Both the position numbers and the translations under genes were made by a program. The notes below the pieces were generated by a model. That model did no database searches. It saw only the letters and a program-made list of their open reading frames with translations, and had not been told where the DNA came from. A DNA stretch of 64,000 nucleotides from Helicobacter cinaedi CCUG 18818 = ATCC BAA-847 (lineage in GTDB: Bacteria; Campylobacterota; Campylobacteria; Campylobacterales; Helicobacteraceae): the NCBI RefSeq assembly GCF_000155475.1, contig NZ_DS990392.1, forward strand, positions 62,001-126,000. Reading direction: 5' to 3'. Below, piece by piece: positions 1 through 8,404 of this stretch (the first letter of the stretch is position 1; every line of letters starts with the position of its first letter).

Positions 1-2234
1 TTTCTGGGGCAAATGATATTGCCATTGCTGATGCGGTGATGAAAGTGCTGCCACAGATTGAAGCTATCAGCCCTGATTATGAAGTAAGGGCATTCAAAGA
101 TACGACACAAAATGTTCGTTCAGCCATTGCTTCTGTTGAATTTGATGTGCTTTTAGGGGTATTTTTGGCGGTGTTTGTTGTGTTTATCTTCTTAAGAAGT
201 GGGACGATTACGCTTGTATCGGCTATCAGTATTCCTATTTCTATTTTTGGGACTTTTGCTTTGATGAATTTTTTTGGATTTTCACTCAATATGCTGACAC
301 TTCTTGCGGTGGCTCTTGCTATTGGGATTATCATTGATGATGCGATTGTTGTGATTGAGAATATCCATAAAAAGCTAGAATCTGGTATGCGTAAGCGTGA
401 GGCAGCCTATGAGGGTGTGCGTGAGATTGGCTTTGCACTCATTGCCATTTCAGCTATGTTGCTTTCAGTATTTATCCCTGTGGGAAGTATGAGCGGAATT
501 GTGGGGAGATTTTTCCAAAGCTTTGGGATAACCGTAGCCGCAGCTATTGGAATCTCATATATTGTTGTTATTACCATTATCCCTATGGTTTCTTCAATTG
601 TGGTAAATCCCAAGTATTCAAGATTCTATTATCGCACAGAGCCATTTTTTAAAGCACTTGATGGCTATTATGTCAAAACCCTTGCTTTTGTGTTGCGAAA
701 TAAGATTAAGGTGATTGTGGGCGTTATTGGCGTATTTTTCTTATCTATTATGCTACTAGCTAAGATTGGTATGGAGTTTATTATCCCTGATGATAAGAGT
801 GAGTTTCAAGTCTTTTTGGAGACAAAGCCCGGTATTAGTATGAGTGCGATGAAAGAAAAAACAGGAATCTTGCAAGATATTGTTATGGCAAATGAGAATG
901 TGGAATTTACTTCATTGCAAATTGGCTATACAAATGAAAAAAATATCTTTAAGGCTCAAATTTATGCGCGTTTAAAGCCTATTAAAGATCGGAAACTTTC
1001 GCAATTTGAAATTATGGCAGAGGTGGGCGAAAAGCTTAAAAGTAGTGAGTTGGCTAATGAGTTTGTCATCTCACTATCAGAAGTCTCCGATATGGGTGGA
1101 GGGGATAACTCCCCTTATCAAGTAGCTATTCTCGCACCAAGTGATGAAGCATTGCATAAGTCAAAAGATAATCTCATTGCATTGCTTAAAAATGACCCTA
1201 CTCTTGCAGGAAAGGTAGATAATATCCATATCAATGCTGCGGATAACTTGCCTGAATATCGTTTGCGGGTGCTAAAGCAGAATGCTAGTCGCTATGGTGT
1301 GAGTGCAAAAGAGATTGGTAATGTCGTGCGAGGGGCATTCTCTGGGGAAGCGGCGATTGGGTATTATAAAGAGCGTGGGAAAGAGTATGATATTACTATA
1401 CGCGTGCCTGATACAGATAGAATCTCCATTAATGATATTAAAAAACTGCAAGTGAAAAATGGCAATGGTGAGTTGATGTTTGTAGAGGGGCTTGTGGAGA
1501 TAGAATCTACAACCGCTCCTTCAGTTATTACGCGTCTTGATAGGCAAAGATCGCTAACCGTGTATGCTTATCCTGTAAAGTATTCTGGAATCTCTTTGGG
1601 CGATATGATGAAAATTACCGCTCAAAAGCAGGGTGAGTGGCTTGAATCTGGAGCGACTTTTAGACTTCAAGGTGAAGCAGAAAACGCACAAGAAATGATG
1701 ATAGCTTTTCTTGTAGCGGTTTTAACGGCTATTGTGCTTATTTATCTTATCCTTGCGGCGTTGTATGAGAGCTTTTTGCAGCCCATTGTTATTATGATGA
1801 CCTTGCCTTTTAGCTTTTCTGGTGCATTTATCGCACTCTTTGTTGTGGGACAGCCTTTCAGTATGTTCTCGCTTATGGGGCTTATGATACTTATGGGGCT
1901 TGTTGGAAAAAATGCGACTTTACTCATTGATGTGGCAAATGAGAAAAGAAAAGAGGGGTATAGCACTGATGAAGCACTTATCCTTGCTGGAGAATCTCGG
2001 CTACGACCCATTTTGATGACAACGATTGCTATGGTGTTTGGAATGATACCTTTGGCTATTTCTGTTGGCTCGGGTGCTGGTATGAAGTCGCCTATGGGGA
2101 TTTGTATTATTGGAGGGCTACTTTTCTCTATGTTTTTGAGTTTGCTTATCGTTCCTGCGTTGTATCGATTGCTTGTGCCAATTGATGATTGGTTGCAGAG
2201 ATTCTATAAGCCTAAGGCGGAAGATAAGTTTTAA
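1..2234 (+). CDS. RND-family multidrug efflux pump, inner-membrane subunit (5' end outside window)
   Basis: The reading frame is open from the window edge (first full codon at 3), so the N-terminal part of the gene is missing; about 743 residues are visible of a family that is usually 1000-1050 long. It would be the proton-driven inner-membrane pump of a tripartite AcrB/CmeB-like exporter. Visible features are a hydrophobic run typical of RND TM2-TM6 containing GIIIDDAIVVIENI (the paired Asp in TM4 used for proton relay in the HAE1 group), a large periplasmic loop, and a second TM cluster near the C-terminus with the sequence GLVGKNATLLID. No membrane-fusion or outer-membrane partner is visible; these would lie upstream. 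Family assignment is firm, the substrate is unknown. Confidence 0.93.
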   Translation, partial: SGANDIAIADAVMKVLPQIEAISPDYEVRAFKDTTQNVRSAIASVEFDVLLGVFLAVFVVFIFLRSGTITLVSAISIPISIFGTFALMNFFGFSLNMLTLLAVALAIGIIIDDAIVVIENIHKKLESGMRKREAAYEGVREIGFALIAISAMLLSVFIPVGSMSGIVGRFFQSFGITVAAAIGISYIVVITIIPMVSSIVVNPKYSRFYYRTEPFFKALDGYYVKTLAFVLRNKIKVIVGVIGVFFLSIMLLAKIGMEFIIPDDKSEFQVFLETKPGISMSAMKEKTGILQDIVMANENVEFTSLQIGYTNEKNIFKAQIYARLKPIKDRKLSQFEIMAEVGEKLKSSELANEFVISLSEVSDMGGGDNSPYQVAILAPSDEALHKSKDNLIALLKNDPTLAGKVDNIHINAADNLPEYRLRVLKQNASRYGVSAKEIGNVVRGAFSGEAAIGYYKERGKEYDITIRVPDTDRISINDIKKLQVKNGNGELMFVEGLVEIESTTAPSVITRLDRQRSLTVYAYPVKYSGISLGDMMKITAQKQGEWLESGATFRLQGEAENAQEMMIAFLVAVLTAIVLIYLILAALYESFLQPIVIMMTLPFSFSGAFIALFVVGQPFSMFSLMGLMILMGLVGKNATLLIDVANEKRKEGYSTDEALILAGESRLRPILMTTIAMVFGMIPLAISVGSGAGMKSPMGICIIGGLLFSMFLSLLIVPALYRLLVPIDDWLQRFYKPKAEDKF

Positions 2235-2267
2235 CAAAAGGGTGTGATACAATATACAAAAACAAGT

Positions 2268-2273
2268 TATAAT
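2268..2273 (+). promoter_or_regulatory. Likely -10 box of the M15 peptidase gene
   Basis: A perfect TATAAT lies 33 bases upstream of the ATG at 2306 in the short gap after the RND gene. No clear -35 box is seen, which is normal for epsilonproteobacterial sigma-80 promoters. The position fits, but it has not been tested. Confidence 0.45.
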
Positions 2274-2305
2274 TGTGATATAAGCGTAGATTCTAGGGTG
2301 GGGAT

Positions 2306-3079
2306 ATGAAGCGAATAGCGTGTTTATGTGTATGTATGTGTGTATGGCTTAAAGCTCAAGAGATAGATGACAATCTCGCACAAGAGTGTGTAAAAAGGCA
2401 TTACCCGCAGGTGGTGAGGATTGCCGATAATGAGGTGGTGCTTGAATCTGGGGCAAGATTTGTATGGAATGATGGCAGGGAGAAGGACTATGATGAGAAG
2501 ATTCTCTCCCCCGATATGAATGATGTTTTTACCTATCCCTACCCACTCCAAGGCAATGTGCTGGATCGTAATAAAGATACTTCTAGGGTAAGGCATTTGG
2601 GATTTTACAAAGAGATTTATGGGCATTCAGCAGATGAGGTGAAAACTCATCTTGTAAAGTTACCGTGGTTTCCACATCGTTTTGAAAAAGGTTTTGTTGT
2701 TGTTACAACGCTTAATGGTGTAAGTGAGGCTTTTGCTCGTGTAATGCAAAGGCTTGAGAATATACCGCAGGCGTATTATCAGTTTTTGAGTGATCAAGAT
2801 GCTTTTTATTGGCGTAATATCGCAGATTCTCCAAATCTCTCCCCCCATAGCTTTGGGATTGCCCTAGATATTAATACGCAGTTTTCAAAATATTGGCTGT
2901 GGGATAGAAAAGAACGCGATGAGTATAAGTATGAAAATCAGATTCCCCTAGAGATTGTTGAGGCTTTTGAGGTGGAGGGCTTTGTATGGGGTGGGCGATG
3001 GTGGCACTATGATACAATGCACTTTGAGTATCGCCCAGAAATTATTTGTTATGCGAGAAATTTTAAGTCAGTGCGGTAG
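2306..3079 (+). CDS. Secreted M15-family metallopeptidase (D-Ala-D-Ala carboxypeptidase/VanY-like)
   Basis: A 257-residue protein with a short N-terminal signal sequence (about residues 1-18) and a C-terminal peptidase M15 domain. The zinc-site pattern is visible as HSFGIALD (His181, Asp188) and WHYDTMHFE (His234, Asp236, His239). Family members cleave D-amino-acid peptide bonds in peptidoglycan, so a periplasmic cell-wall trimming role is inferred. The ATG follows a purine-rich GGTGGGG. The gene stands alone, with its own TATAAT upstream. It could be an endopeptidase rather than a carboxypeptidase; the sequence does not decide. Confidence 0.85.
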   Translation: MKRIACLCVCMCVWLKAQEIDDNLAQECVKRHYPQVVRIADNEVVLESGARFVWNDGREKDYDEKILSPDMNDVFTYPYPLQGNVLDRNKDTSRVRHLGFYKEIYGHSADEVKTHLVKLPWFPHRFEKGFVVVTTLNGVSEAFARVMQRLENIPQAYYQFLSDQDAFYWRNIADSPNLSPHSFGIALDINTQFSKYWLWDRKERDEYKYENQIPLEIVEAFEVEGFVWGGRWWHYDTMHFEYRPEIICYARNFKSVR

Positions 3080-3207
3080 AATCTGTGGTGTAAAACAATC
3101 TTATCACTTTAAGATTCTTATTTTGCTTTGGATTTGTGGTTAGTCATTAACTCAAGCGTAAGTTCGCTATTTTTTTGGTTTTTGATAAATATTAACTTTT
3201 GATTGCT

Positions 3208-3220
3208 CCCCCCCCCCCCC
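3208..3220 (+). repeat. C13 homopolymer in a promoter-like region
   Basis: Thirteen C residues lie in the intergenic space 42 bases before the ATG of the next gene. The tract sits between TTGATT (3199-3204) and TAGAAT (3224-3229), a plausible -35/-10 pair separated by 19 bases, so changes in tract length would change promoter spacing. The flanks (GATTGCT on one side, GTTAGAATGACTCTTTA on the other) resemble the flanks of the coding tracts at 12719 and 17009. Confidence 0.7.
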
Positions 3221-3261
3221 TGTTAGAATGACTCTTTATTTTATAAAAAAGGAGTTAAGAA

Positions 3262-3465
3262 ATGGATATTGCTGTAAGGTTGTTTATTGTAATATCGCCG
3301 ATGGTTATTGGGGCGTTATTTATTAAAATGGGTAACTTTCCACTTGTGGAAGAAATTGTGTATAGCTTGTTTTTGTTGTATGGCTGGGTAACTTTTGTCT
3401 ATGTCCTTAATGTTTTATGTGAGATTCGCAGTCTTAAGGTTATCTGTGATAATACTAAAAAATAA
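3262..3465 (+). CDS. Small membrane protein of unknown function
   Basis: A 67-residue protein with two predicted hydrophobic segments (about residues 5-22 and 30-52) and a polar C-terminal tail ending in KK. It has a good ribosome-binding site, AAAAAGGAG, about nine bases before the ATG. I do not recognise the family. Its distinctive feature is the C13 tract in the promoter-like region upstream, which would make its expression phase variable. It converges on dgkA with only seven bases between the stop codons. Confidence 0.65.
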   Translation: MDIAVRLFIVISPMVIGALFIKMGNFPLVEEIVYSLFLLYGWVTFVYVLNVLCEIRSLKVICDNTKK

Positions 3466-3472
3466 ATAGAAT

Positions 3473-3868
3473 CTACAACACAAACCGCATAAGTAGGTAG
3501 CTGCCCCACACAAACGCTACAAATAAACACGCCATAAGCTGAATGGCACTGCCCATATCCTTTGCTTTTTTGGCTAGAGGATGGATTTCAAGGCTTGTAA
3601 AGTCAATGGCATTTTCAATCGCGGAGTTAATAAGCTCTACAATCACAGAAAGCACACAAGGCAAAATTAGCAAAATCAGCTCCTGCCAACTCTGTGCGAG
3701 AAAAAAGGCAGCAATGCTTAGCACAAGCCCAACGCTAAAAACTTGCCTAAAGCCCTCTTCTTCTTTCCAAGCTGCCTTAATTCCATCAAGTGAGAAAAAA
3801 AAGGCGTTATATAAACGCTTGAAACCTGTTTTACCCTTTTTATCATTGCGTTGATAGTTGTTTTCCAT
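3473..3868 (-). CDS. dgkA: Diacylglycerol kinase
   Basis: A 131-residue integral membrane enzyme that phosphorylates diacylglycerol to phosphatidate, recycling lipid released by envelope biosynthesis. It has the family's three hydrophobic segments and the conserved ELINSAIEN motif (Glu78 and Glu85), followed by HPLAKKAKDMGSAIQL. Length matches the prokaryotic DgkA family (about 120-130). The gene lies on the minus strand just downstream of an unknown anchored protein, with a 23-base gap, so the two are probably co-transcribed. Confidence 0.95.
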   Translation of the reverse strand: MENNYQRNDKKGKTGFKRLYNAFFFSLDGIKAAWKEEEGFRQVFSVGLVLSIAAFFLAQSWQELILLILPCVLSVIVELINSAIENAIDFTSLEIHPLAKKAKDMGSAIQLMACLFVAFVWGSYLLMRFVL

Positions 3869-3891
3869 TTTGCACCTATTGCCTTTCTCGC

Positions 3892-4896
3892 TTATTGTGA
3901 GATAATCTCAAAAGTAAAGTTATCTGCAAGGTAAGACGCATAAGGATTCAGTAAAAACTCTTTGAGAGAGACAAACTCTTCTTGTGAATCTGTCTTGCGT
4001 TTAAATGAGAATCCAAACTCTTTGCTTTTGCCTAGCACTAAGCTTTCAAGGGCATTGCCAAGCTCTATGATTTCATTATGATAAGTCTCACCCATTATCA
4101 AACTTAGCCCGATTGTGGCTAACATATTTACATTTTTGGCATTTTGCTCAAATCCCTCTTGGCTGACAGGTAACCCTTGAGCATTGCTTTGCAGTTCATA
4201 ATATTTATACAGATCTTTGCTTAAGCCATTGTCCTTGACTTTAAACATAACATTATCAAGGGCATATTTGTATTCTTCAAAATGCGTAGAACTCTCTTCA
4301 TTCACAAATGCATCAAAATAGAAATCTTGCAGAATCTGAGCGATATTTTGTGTTTTAAAGCCCTCGTGCTGGTAGGTATCAACACCTTGTATTTGGTAGG
4401 TCGCATTCTTAGCTGTAATAGTGCATTGCAGGTTTTCAGAGAGCTTGTCATCATTTTGTTTGAGCGAGATATTACATTTCACATTGTTTGGAAAAAAAGA
4501 CGAAAAAAGAGTAAGATTCTCTTGCAAATCCTTATATTCTTCATCAATATCTTTAACCCCAAGCGTTATATCTTTGATATTAAGTGATACTTGGAGTGAA
4601 GCATTATCCATAGAATCAATATCAAATCCCATATTTTTAAGTGTCAAAATCCCCTCTCCATCTGTGGCAACAATCTTTGGGCTATAACAGCCTATATTTA
4701 CAAGCCCACTACAGGAGAAAGGCTCCCATTCTGTGATGTAGCCACTCTCTTGGACAAAAGATTCAAATTTTTCATTGAGTGTTTTTTCTAAATGCGACTT
4801 GATATCCTTTGTTTTGATTGAGAGAAACACACCCAAACCTAACGCAATTAATGCACCTAACCCCAAAATAAGAGCAATAAGCTTTTTGTTCATCAT
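3892..4896 (-). CDS. Unknown protein with N-terminal membrane anchor
   Basis: A 334-residue protein with one hydrophobic segment (about residues 5-27) and a long polar region that should lie in the periplasm. I do not recognise a domain. Cysteines at about 62, 69 and in the central part could form disulfides. The gene begins at ATG with AGGAAAAAATG upstream; a second ATG immediately follows, so the start is uncertain by one codon. It lies between nrfA (separated by a terminator) and dgkA. Confidence 0.7.
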   Translation of the reverse strand: MMNKKLIALILGLGALIALGLGVFLSIKTKDIKSHLEKTLNEKFESFVQESGYITEWEPFSCSGLVNIGCYSPKIVATDGEGILTLKNMGFDIDSMDNASLQVSLNIKDITLGVKDIDEEYKDLQENLTLFSSFFPNNVKCNISLKQNDDKLSENLQCTITAKNATYQIQGVDTYQHEGFKTQNIAQILQDFYFDAFVNEESSTHFEEYKYALDNVMFKVKDNGLSKDLYKYYELQSNAQGLPVSQEGFEQNAKNVNMLATIGLSLIMGETYHNEIIELGNALESLVLGKSKEFGFSFKRKTDSQEEFVSLKEFLLNPYASYLADNFTFEIISQ

Positions 4897-4967
4897 TTTT
4901 TCCTTTTGCTATGAAATATGTGGAATTTGCGGATTATAGCATAATAATCGTAATAAAAAGAGAAAGG

Positions 4968-5017
4968 ATTCCTAGCCTAAGCCTCCTTGTCTTTTATATC
5001 AAGGCTAGGCTAGGAAT
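4968..5017 (-). terminator. Rho-independent terminator after nrfHA
   Basis: An inverted repeat with outer arms ATTCCTAGCCT/AGGCTAGGAAT and inner arms CCTTG/CAAGG lies 12 bases after the nrfA stop. On the minus strand the right side continues into TTTCTCTTTTTATTA, giving the hairpin-plus-T-run form of an intrinsic terminator. Confidence 0.75.
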
Positions 5018-5029
5018 ATGAGAGAAAGA

Positions 5030-6880
5030 TTATTTTGTGCTTATGGCACTTGCAGAAGTTTTGTCAATTTCACTGAAATTATAAGGCTTTGTATTTTTAT
5101 CAAGCTCTAAAAGTTCTTTTGGAGCTTCGCCATTAACTTCGTGATGTTTGTAGTATCGCTCACCTGCTGTGTGTCCATTAAGATCAATTTTATACACAAT
5201 CTCACCCGGATTAAACTTTTGAATCTCCTCAAAGCCAAGGTTTGAAGTTCTGAAGTTTTTAATGCCATTTTGATTAGCGATTTCAACAAGCTTTGTTTGC
5301 CCCATACGCGCCATTTCTACCGCTTGAAGTAGCATACGACTAGCTTCCCTTGGATTATGGAATCCTGTGGAGTTTTCCGCCCCGACAAAATCGCCTCGCA
5401 TTTGCCCTTTTCTATGAAGTTCAAGTGGCTCGGCTAGGGCTTTTGAGATTTTAGCATCATCTGGTTTGCCATCAGTTTGATATGCAGGAAGTTTGCCTAG
5501 CTCTTCACGCAATTTCTTAATATCAAAAATAAGGCTTACAGTCGCATACTCCGCACTTCTCAAATCAAAGGCGACAGATTTTTGAATATCTGCAATTTGC
5601 TTTTTGAGATATTCTTCGCTTTGCGTGTGGCAAGTCTTACACGCAGAGTTAATATCAAAAAGTGGTGAAGTGATGTTGTGTTGCGTGATCTTCTTGCCAC
5701 CCGCACCCTTGACATAAGGCATATGACAATCCGCACAGCTTACGCCATTAGCTGCGTGCACCCCACCGCTAAACATCTCATACTCAGGGTGTTGAATCTT
5801 AATCATAGAGGCTTTAGTTTCTTTATGTGTCCAATCCTCTTTAAATATTGGTCGCACCGCATCATAGTGAGCATCAAACATTTCAATTCTAAAAGATTCG
5901 CCTTTTTTCCACGCACTCCATGGGAATGTAAGATTAATACCATCTACTTCTATTTCAGTAGCTTTATTCCCATTTCTCCAATGTTCATACTCATCATAAG
6001 TTTTTTGTGTGCCATTCCACCATTTTTGGCTTTCGTCACTTGCAATACTCTCTCCCATAACCTTAACTTTCTCACCTGTGGGCTTGAAGTAGTATTCCAC
6101 GTGGCATTGCGCACAAACAAGCGTTCTCATCTCTTTTCTGTCCGCTTTGATACCTTGAATCGGGTCTTTTTGGTAGCCTCTATCCACAAGTGAATTAATA
6201 AGGGCTGGACGCACCACTCTTAGGCTCATATCATCAGGATTGTGGCAATCTGCACAAGTAACACCCATTCTTTTGCCTCCGTGTGGTCCGCCGTGTTCAG
6301 CAGAACCCTCTTCTATGCCATTACGCGTAGGGACATTTTTAATCATTGTCCAATATTTTGTGCTATTAAATGCGGTGAAATCGCCTTTGGCTACATTATT
6401 GATAAGCCAAGGTGTCCAACCGCTATGGCAGTTCATACACGCAGCGGGTTGTCCGCCAAATTTCGCAAATCCGTGTGCGTTTAGGAAGTCTTTATTGTTT
6501 CTTGCTGTATCCATTTGATCCACTTGAATCCAAAAATGCCCCCTCTCTTCGTTAGCATCAAGGCTAAATGGATACCCAGCCCACAAAATTGTTAGCTGTG
6601 GGTAGCGGATAAGCTTTGAATAGGCAAGATTCCCACCAAAATTTGTATATTTTGGTGCTTCTGTTTCCACTTTGAGATACATATCAAGGTATTCTGGGAA
6701 GTTTTTACCCCAAAAGTCAAAAGTTGGATTCTCATCAGTAAGCTCCACAAGCTGTTTAGAGATGACACCAGTATTTCCCGCTTGTTTTGATGAAATATCT
6801 TGATTGAGCCATAAAAGCCCAACAATCACAACAACAGCTACAACAACAAGTATAGGTAGCATTCCTTTCTTTTTCTGCAT
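5030..6880 (-). CDS. nrfA: Pentahaem cytochrome c nitrite reductase, catalytic subunit
   Basis: A 616-residue periplasmic enzyme reducing nitrite to ammonium with six electrons delivered by NrfH. Five c-haem motifs are visible: CMNCH (148), CADCH (209), CAQCH (256), CADCH (382) and CKTCH (414). An uncleaved-looking signal/anchor occupies residues 7-25. The first motif, which binds the active-site haem, is CxxCH instead of the CxxCK of E. coli and Wolinella; Campylobacter jejuni has the same variant, so this is a real subtype and not a defect. It follows nrfH by 24 bases and is closed by a terminator. Confidence 0.97.
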   Translation of the reverse strand: MQKKKGMLPILVVVAVVVIVGLLWLNQDISSKQAGNTGVISKQLVELTDENPTFDFWGKNFPEYLDMYLKVETEAPKYTNFGGNLAYSKLIRYPQLTILWAGYPFSLDANEERGHFWIQVDQMDTARNNKDFLNAHGFAKFGGQPAACMNCHSGWTPWLINNVAKGDFTAFNSTKYWTMIKNVPTRNGIEEGSAEHGGPHGGKRMGVTCADCHNPDDMSLRVVRPALINSLVDRGYQKDPIQGIKADRKEMRTLVCAQCHVEYYFKPTGEKVKVMGESIASDESQKWWNGTQKTYDEYEHWRNGNKATEIEVDGINLTFPWSAWKKGESFRIEMFDAHYDAVRPIFKEDWTHKETKASMIKIQHPEYEMFSGGVHAANGVSCADCHMPYVKGAGGKKITQHNITSPLFDINSACKTCHTQSEEYLKKQIADIQKSVAFDLRSAEYATVSLIFDIKKLREELGKLPAYQTDGKPDDAKISKALAEPLELHRKGQMRGDFVGAENSTGFHNPREASRMLLQAVEMARMGQTKLVEIANQNGIKNFRTSNLGFEEIQKFNPGEIVYKIDLNGHTAGERYYKHHEVNGEAPKELLELDKNTKPYNFSEIDKTSASAISTK

Positions 6881-6904
6881 TTTTTCCTCCTTTAGTAAGT
6901 TTAT

Positions 6905-7417
6905 TTAAAATCCGCGCTTATGCCCCACGCCTTCGTGGCAAGATACACAGCTTAAAGCACTGCTATCGTGTCCGGGTATGGTTGTGGGATTGACCGCATT
7001 TTGGACATATTCAATATGACATCGCACGCAGTTGTCTTGCACCATTTGCTTACTTGCCTCGTTTGCACTAAGATTGGTTGGCAAAGATTCAAGTTCAAAA
7101 GTGAAAGCATAAGCGTGTCCTACACCACTTTTTGCCTTGGCAATCCATTTAGAAACAAATCCGTGTGGCAAGTGGCAGTCATTACAAGTAGCCCTTGGTT
7201 GCCCTGCAATCTTTTGTGAATGGGGCGCACTGAGATAGTCGCTATACACTTCATTCATAATATGGCAGTTATTGCACGCTTCTGAATCGTTGCTAAGATA
7301 AGACATTCCCTTTGCATTATAGAAAGTGTAACACGCTAGGATAAGTATTACAACGAGCAGAATGGCAAAAATGCTTGAGATGAGAGAGAAGGACTTTTTT
7401 TGTTGGCTTTGTTTCAA
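6905..7417 (-). CDS. nrfH: Tetrahaem membrane quinol dehydrogenase of nitrite reductase
   Basis: A 170-residue NapC/NirT-family protein that takes electrons from menaquinol and passes them to NrfA. It has one N-terminal transmembrane segment (about residues 12-32) and four c-haem motifs: CNNCH (48), CNDCH (78), CVRCH (130) and CVSCH (157). The chosen start is TTG at 7417, preceded by a strong AAGGAGGG four bases away; no better ATG exists. It is the first gene of the nrfHA operon, downstream of an FNR/CRP-type box. Confidence 0.96.
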   Translation of the reverse strand: MKQSQQKKSFSLISSIFAILLVVILILACYTFYNAKGMSYLSNDSEACNNCHIMNEVYSDYLSAPHSQKIAGQPRATCNDCHLPHGFVSKWIAKAKSGVGHAYAFTFELESLPTNLSANEASKQMVQDNCVRCHIEYVQNAVNPTTIPGHDSSALSCVSCHEGVGHKRGF

Positions 7418-7483
7418 TAGACCCTCCTTAAGTTGTTGCCTTATTTGTGTTACCGAGTGATAATTAAGAAAACACTCGTTAGA

Positions 7484-7525
7484 ATTTTATTATTATCATA
7501 TTGAAAATGATTTGATTTATATCAA
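7484..7525 (-). promoter_or_regulatory. FNR/CRP-type operator and promoter of nrfHA
   Basis: TTGAT-TTAT-ATCAA at 7512-7525 is a perfect match to the FNR/NssR-type palindrome. Reading toward nrfH, TAAAAT at 7489-7484 would be a -10 box whose centre lies 32 bases from the centre of the palindrome, the geometry of a class II activator site centred at -41.5. The other side of the box lies 18 bases from the ATG of the divergent pgeF-like gene. Which CRP/FNR-family protein binds cannot be told. Confidence 0.7.
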
Positions 7526-7543
7526 AAACAAGGAATAGATGTT

Positions 7544-8404
7544 ATGTTTTTTTATACAAGTTTAGAATCTCCACTTTTTAAGAATGAAAATGTATGTTTT
7601 GCCTTGAGCGATCGCTATGGTGGAGTGAGTGAAGGGGTATTTAATGGGCTAAATCTTGGCTATAGCGTGGGGGATTGTAAGCAAAGTGTAGATACAAATC
7701 ATAGGCGTGTGAAAGAAGCGTTTGTAAAAACTTTTGGCAAGGCAGATTCTAGGGTTGGGCTTGGGGTTTGTGCAGCTGGTGAGAATGGAATGGATAGAGA
7801 TTTTACTAAAAATGTCCCTATGTTTTATTGTCAGCAGATTCATAGCACAAAAAGTGTGGTTGTAGATGAGAATCTTGTTTCAAAATATGGGCGGTGTGAT
7901 GGGAGGAGTATGTGTCTTGGGGAGGCAGATGCGATTATTACGCATTTGTCAAATGTGCTTGTTTTTGTTATGGTGGCAGATTGCAACCCTATTTTGCTTT
8001 ATGATAGGAAAAATGGGGTTGTGAGTGTGATACACGCTGGGCGTAAGGGTGTGTTTGATGGGATTTTGCCCTTTGTTTTTAAGCGTATGAGTGAAGTGTA
8101 TGGCACGAGGGTAGAGAATTGCCTGATGTATGTGGGAGCCTCTATCCGTTCGTGTTGTTATGAAGTGGGGGAGGAGATACGCACACAAGCGGAGATTCTG
8201 GGATTTAGTGATGTGTTTCAGGGGAAGAATCTTGACTTGATTGCTTGTCTTAAGCAGCAAAGTGAGAATCTAGGCTTGAAACCTAGTCAGGTGGAGATAA
8301 GCCCATTTTGCTCAAGCTGTGAGGGTGGGCTATACTCGTATAGGAGGGATCATTCCACAGGGCGATTTGGACTTTTGGCAATGCTAAAAAAGGGCATTAT
8401 TTAA
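7544..8404 (+). CDS. PgeF/YfiH-family protein (DUF152, 'polyphenol oxidase'-type)
   Basis: A 286-residue protein of the YfiH/YlmD family. The zinc-site residues of the family are seen as His100 (CQQIHSTK), Cys147 (VADCNPILLYD) and His164 (VIHAGRKG). Characterised relatives act on purine nucleosides, and E. coli YfiH has been linked to peptidoglycan precursor quality control; which activity applies here is not decidable. The usual HAGWRG appears as HAGRKG. The gene is divergent from nrfHA and its end overlaps the end of the convergent methyltransferase by eight bases. Confidence 0.85.
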   Translation: MFFYTSLESPLFKNENVCFALSDRYGGVSEGVFNGLNLGYSVGDCKQSVDTNHRRVKEAFVKTFGKADSRVGLGVCAAGENGMDRDFTKNVPMFYCQQIHSTKSVVVDENLVSKYGRCDGRSMCLGEADAIITHLSNVLVFVMVADCNPILLYDRKNGVVSVIHAGRKGVFDGILPFVFKRMSEVYGTRVENCLMYVGASIRSCCYEVGEEIRTQAEILGFSDVFQGKNLDLIACLKQQSENLGLKPSQVEISPFCSSCEGGLYSYRRDHSTGRFGLLAMLKKGII

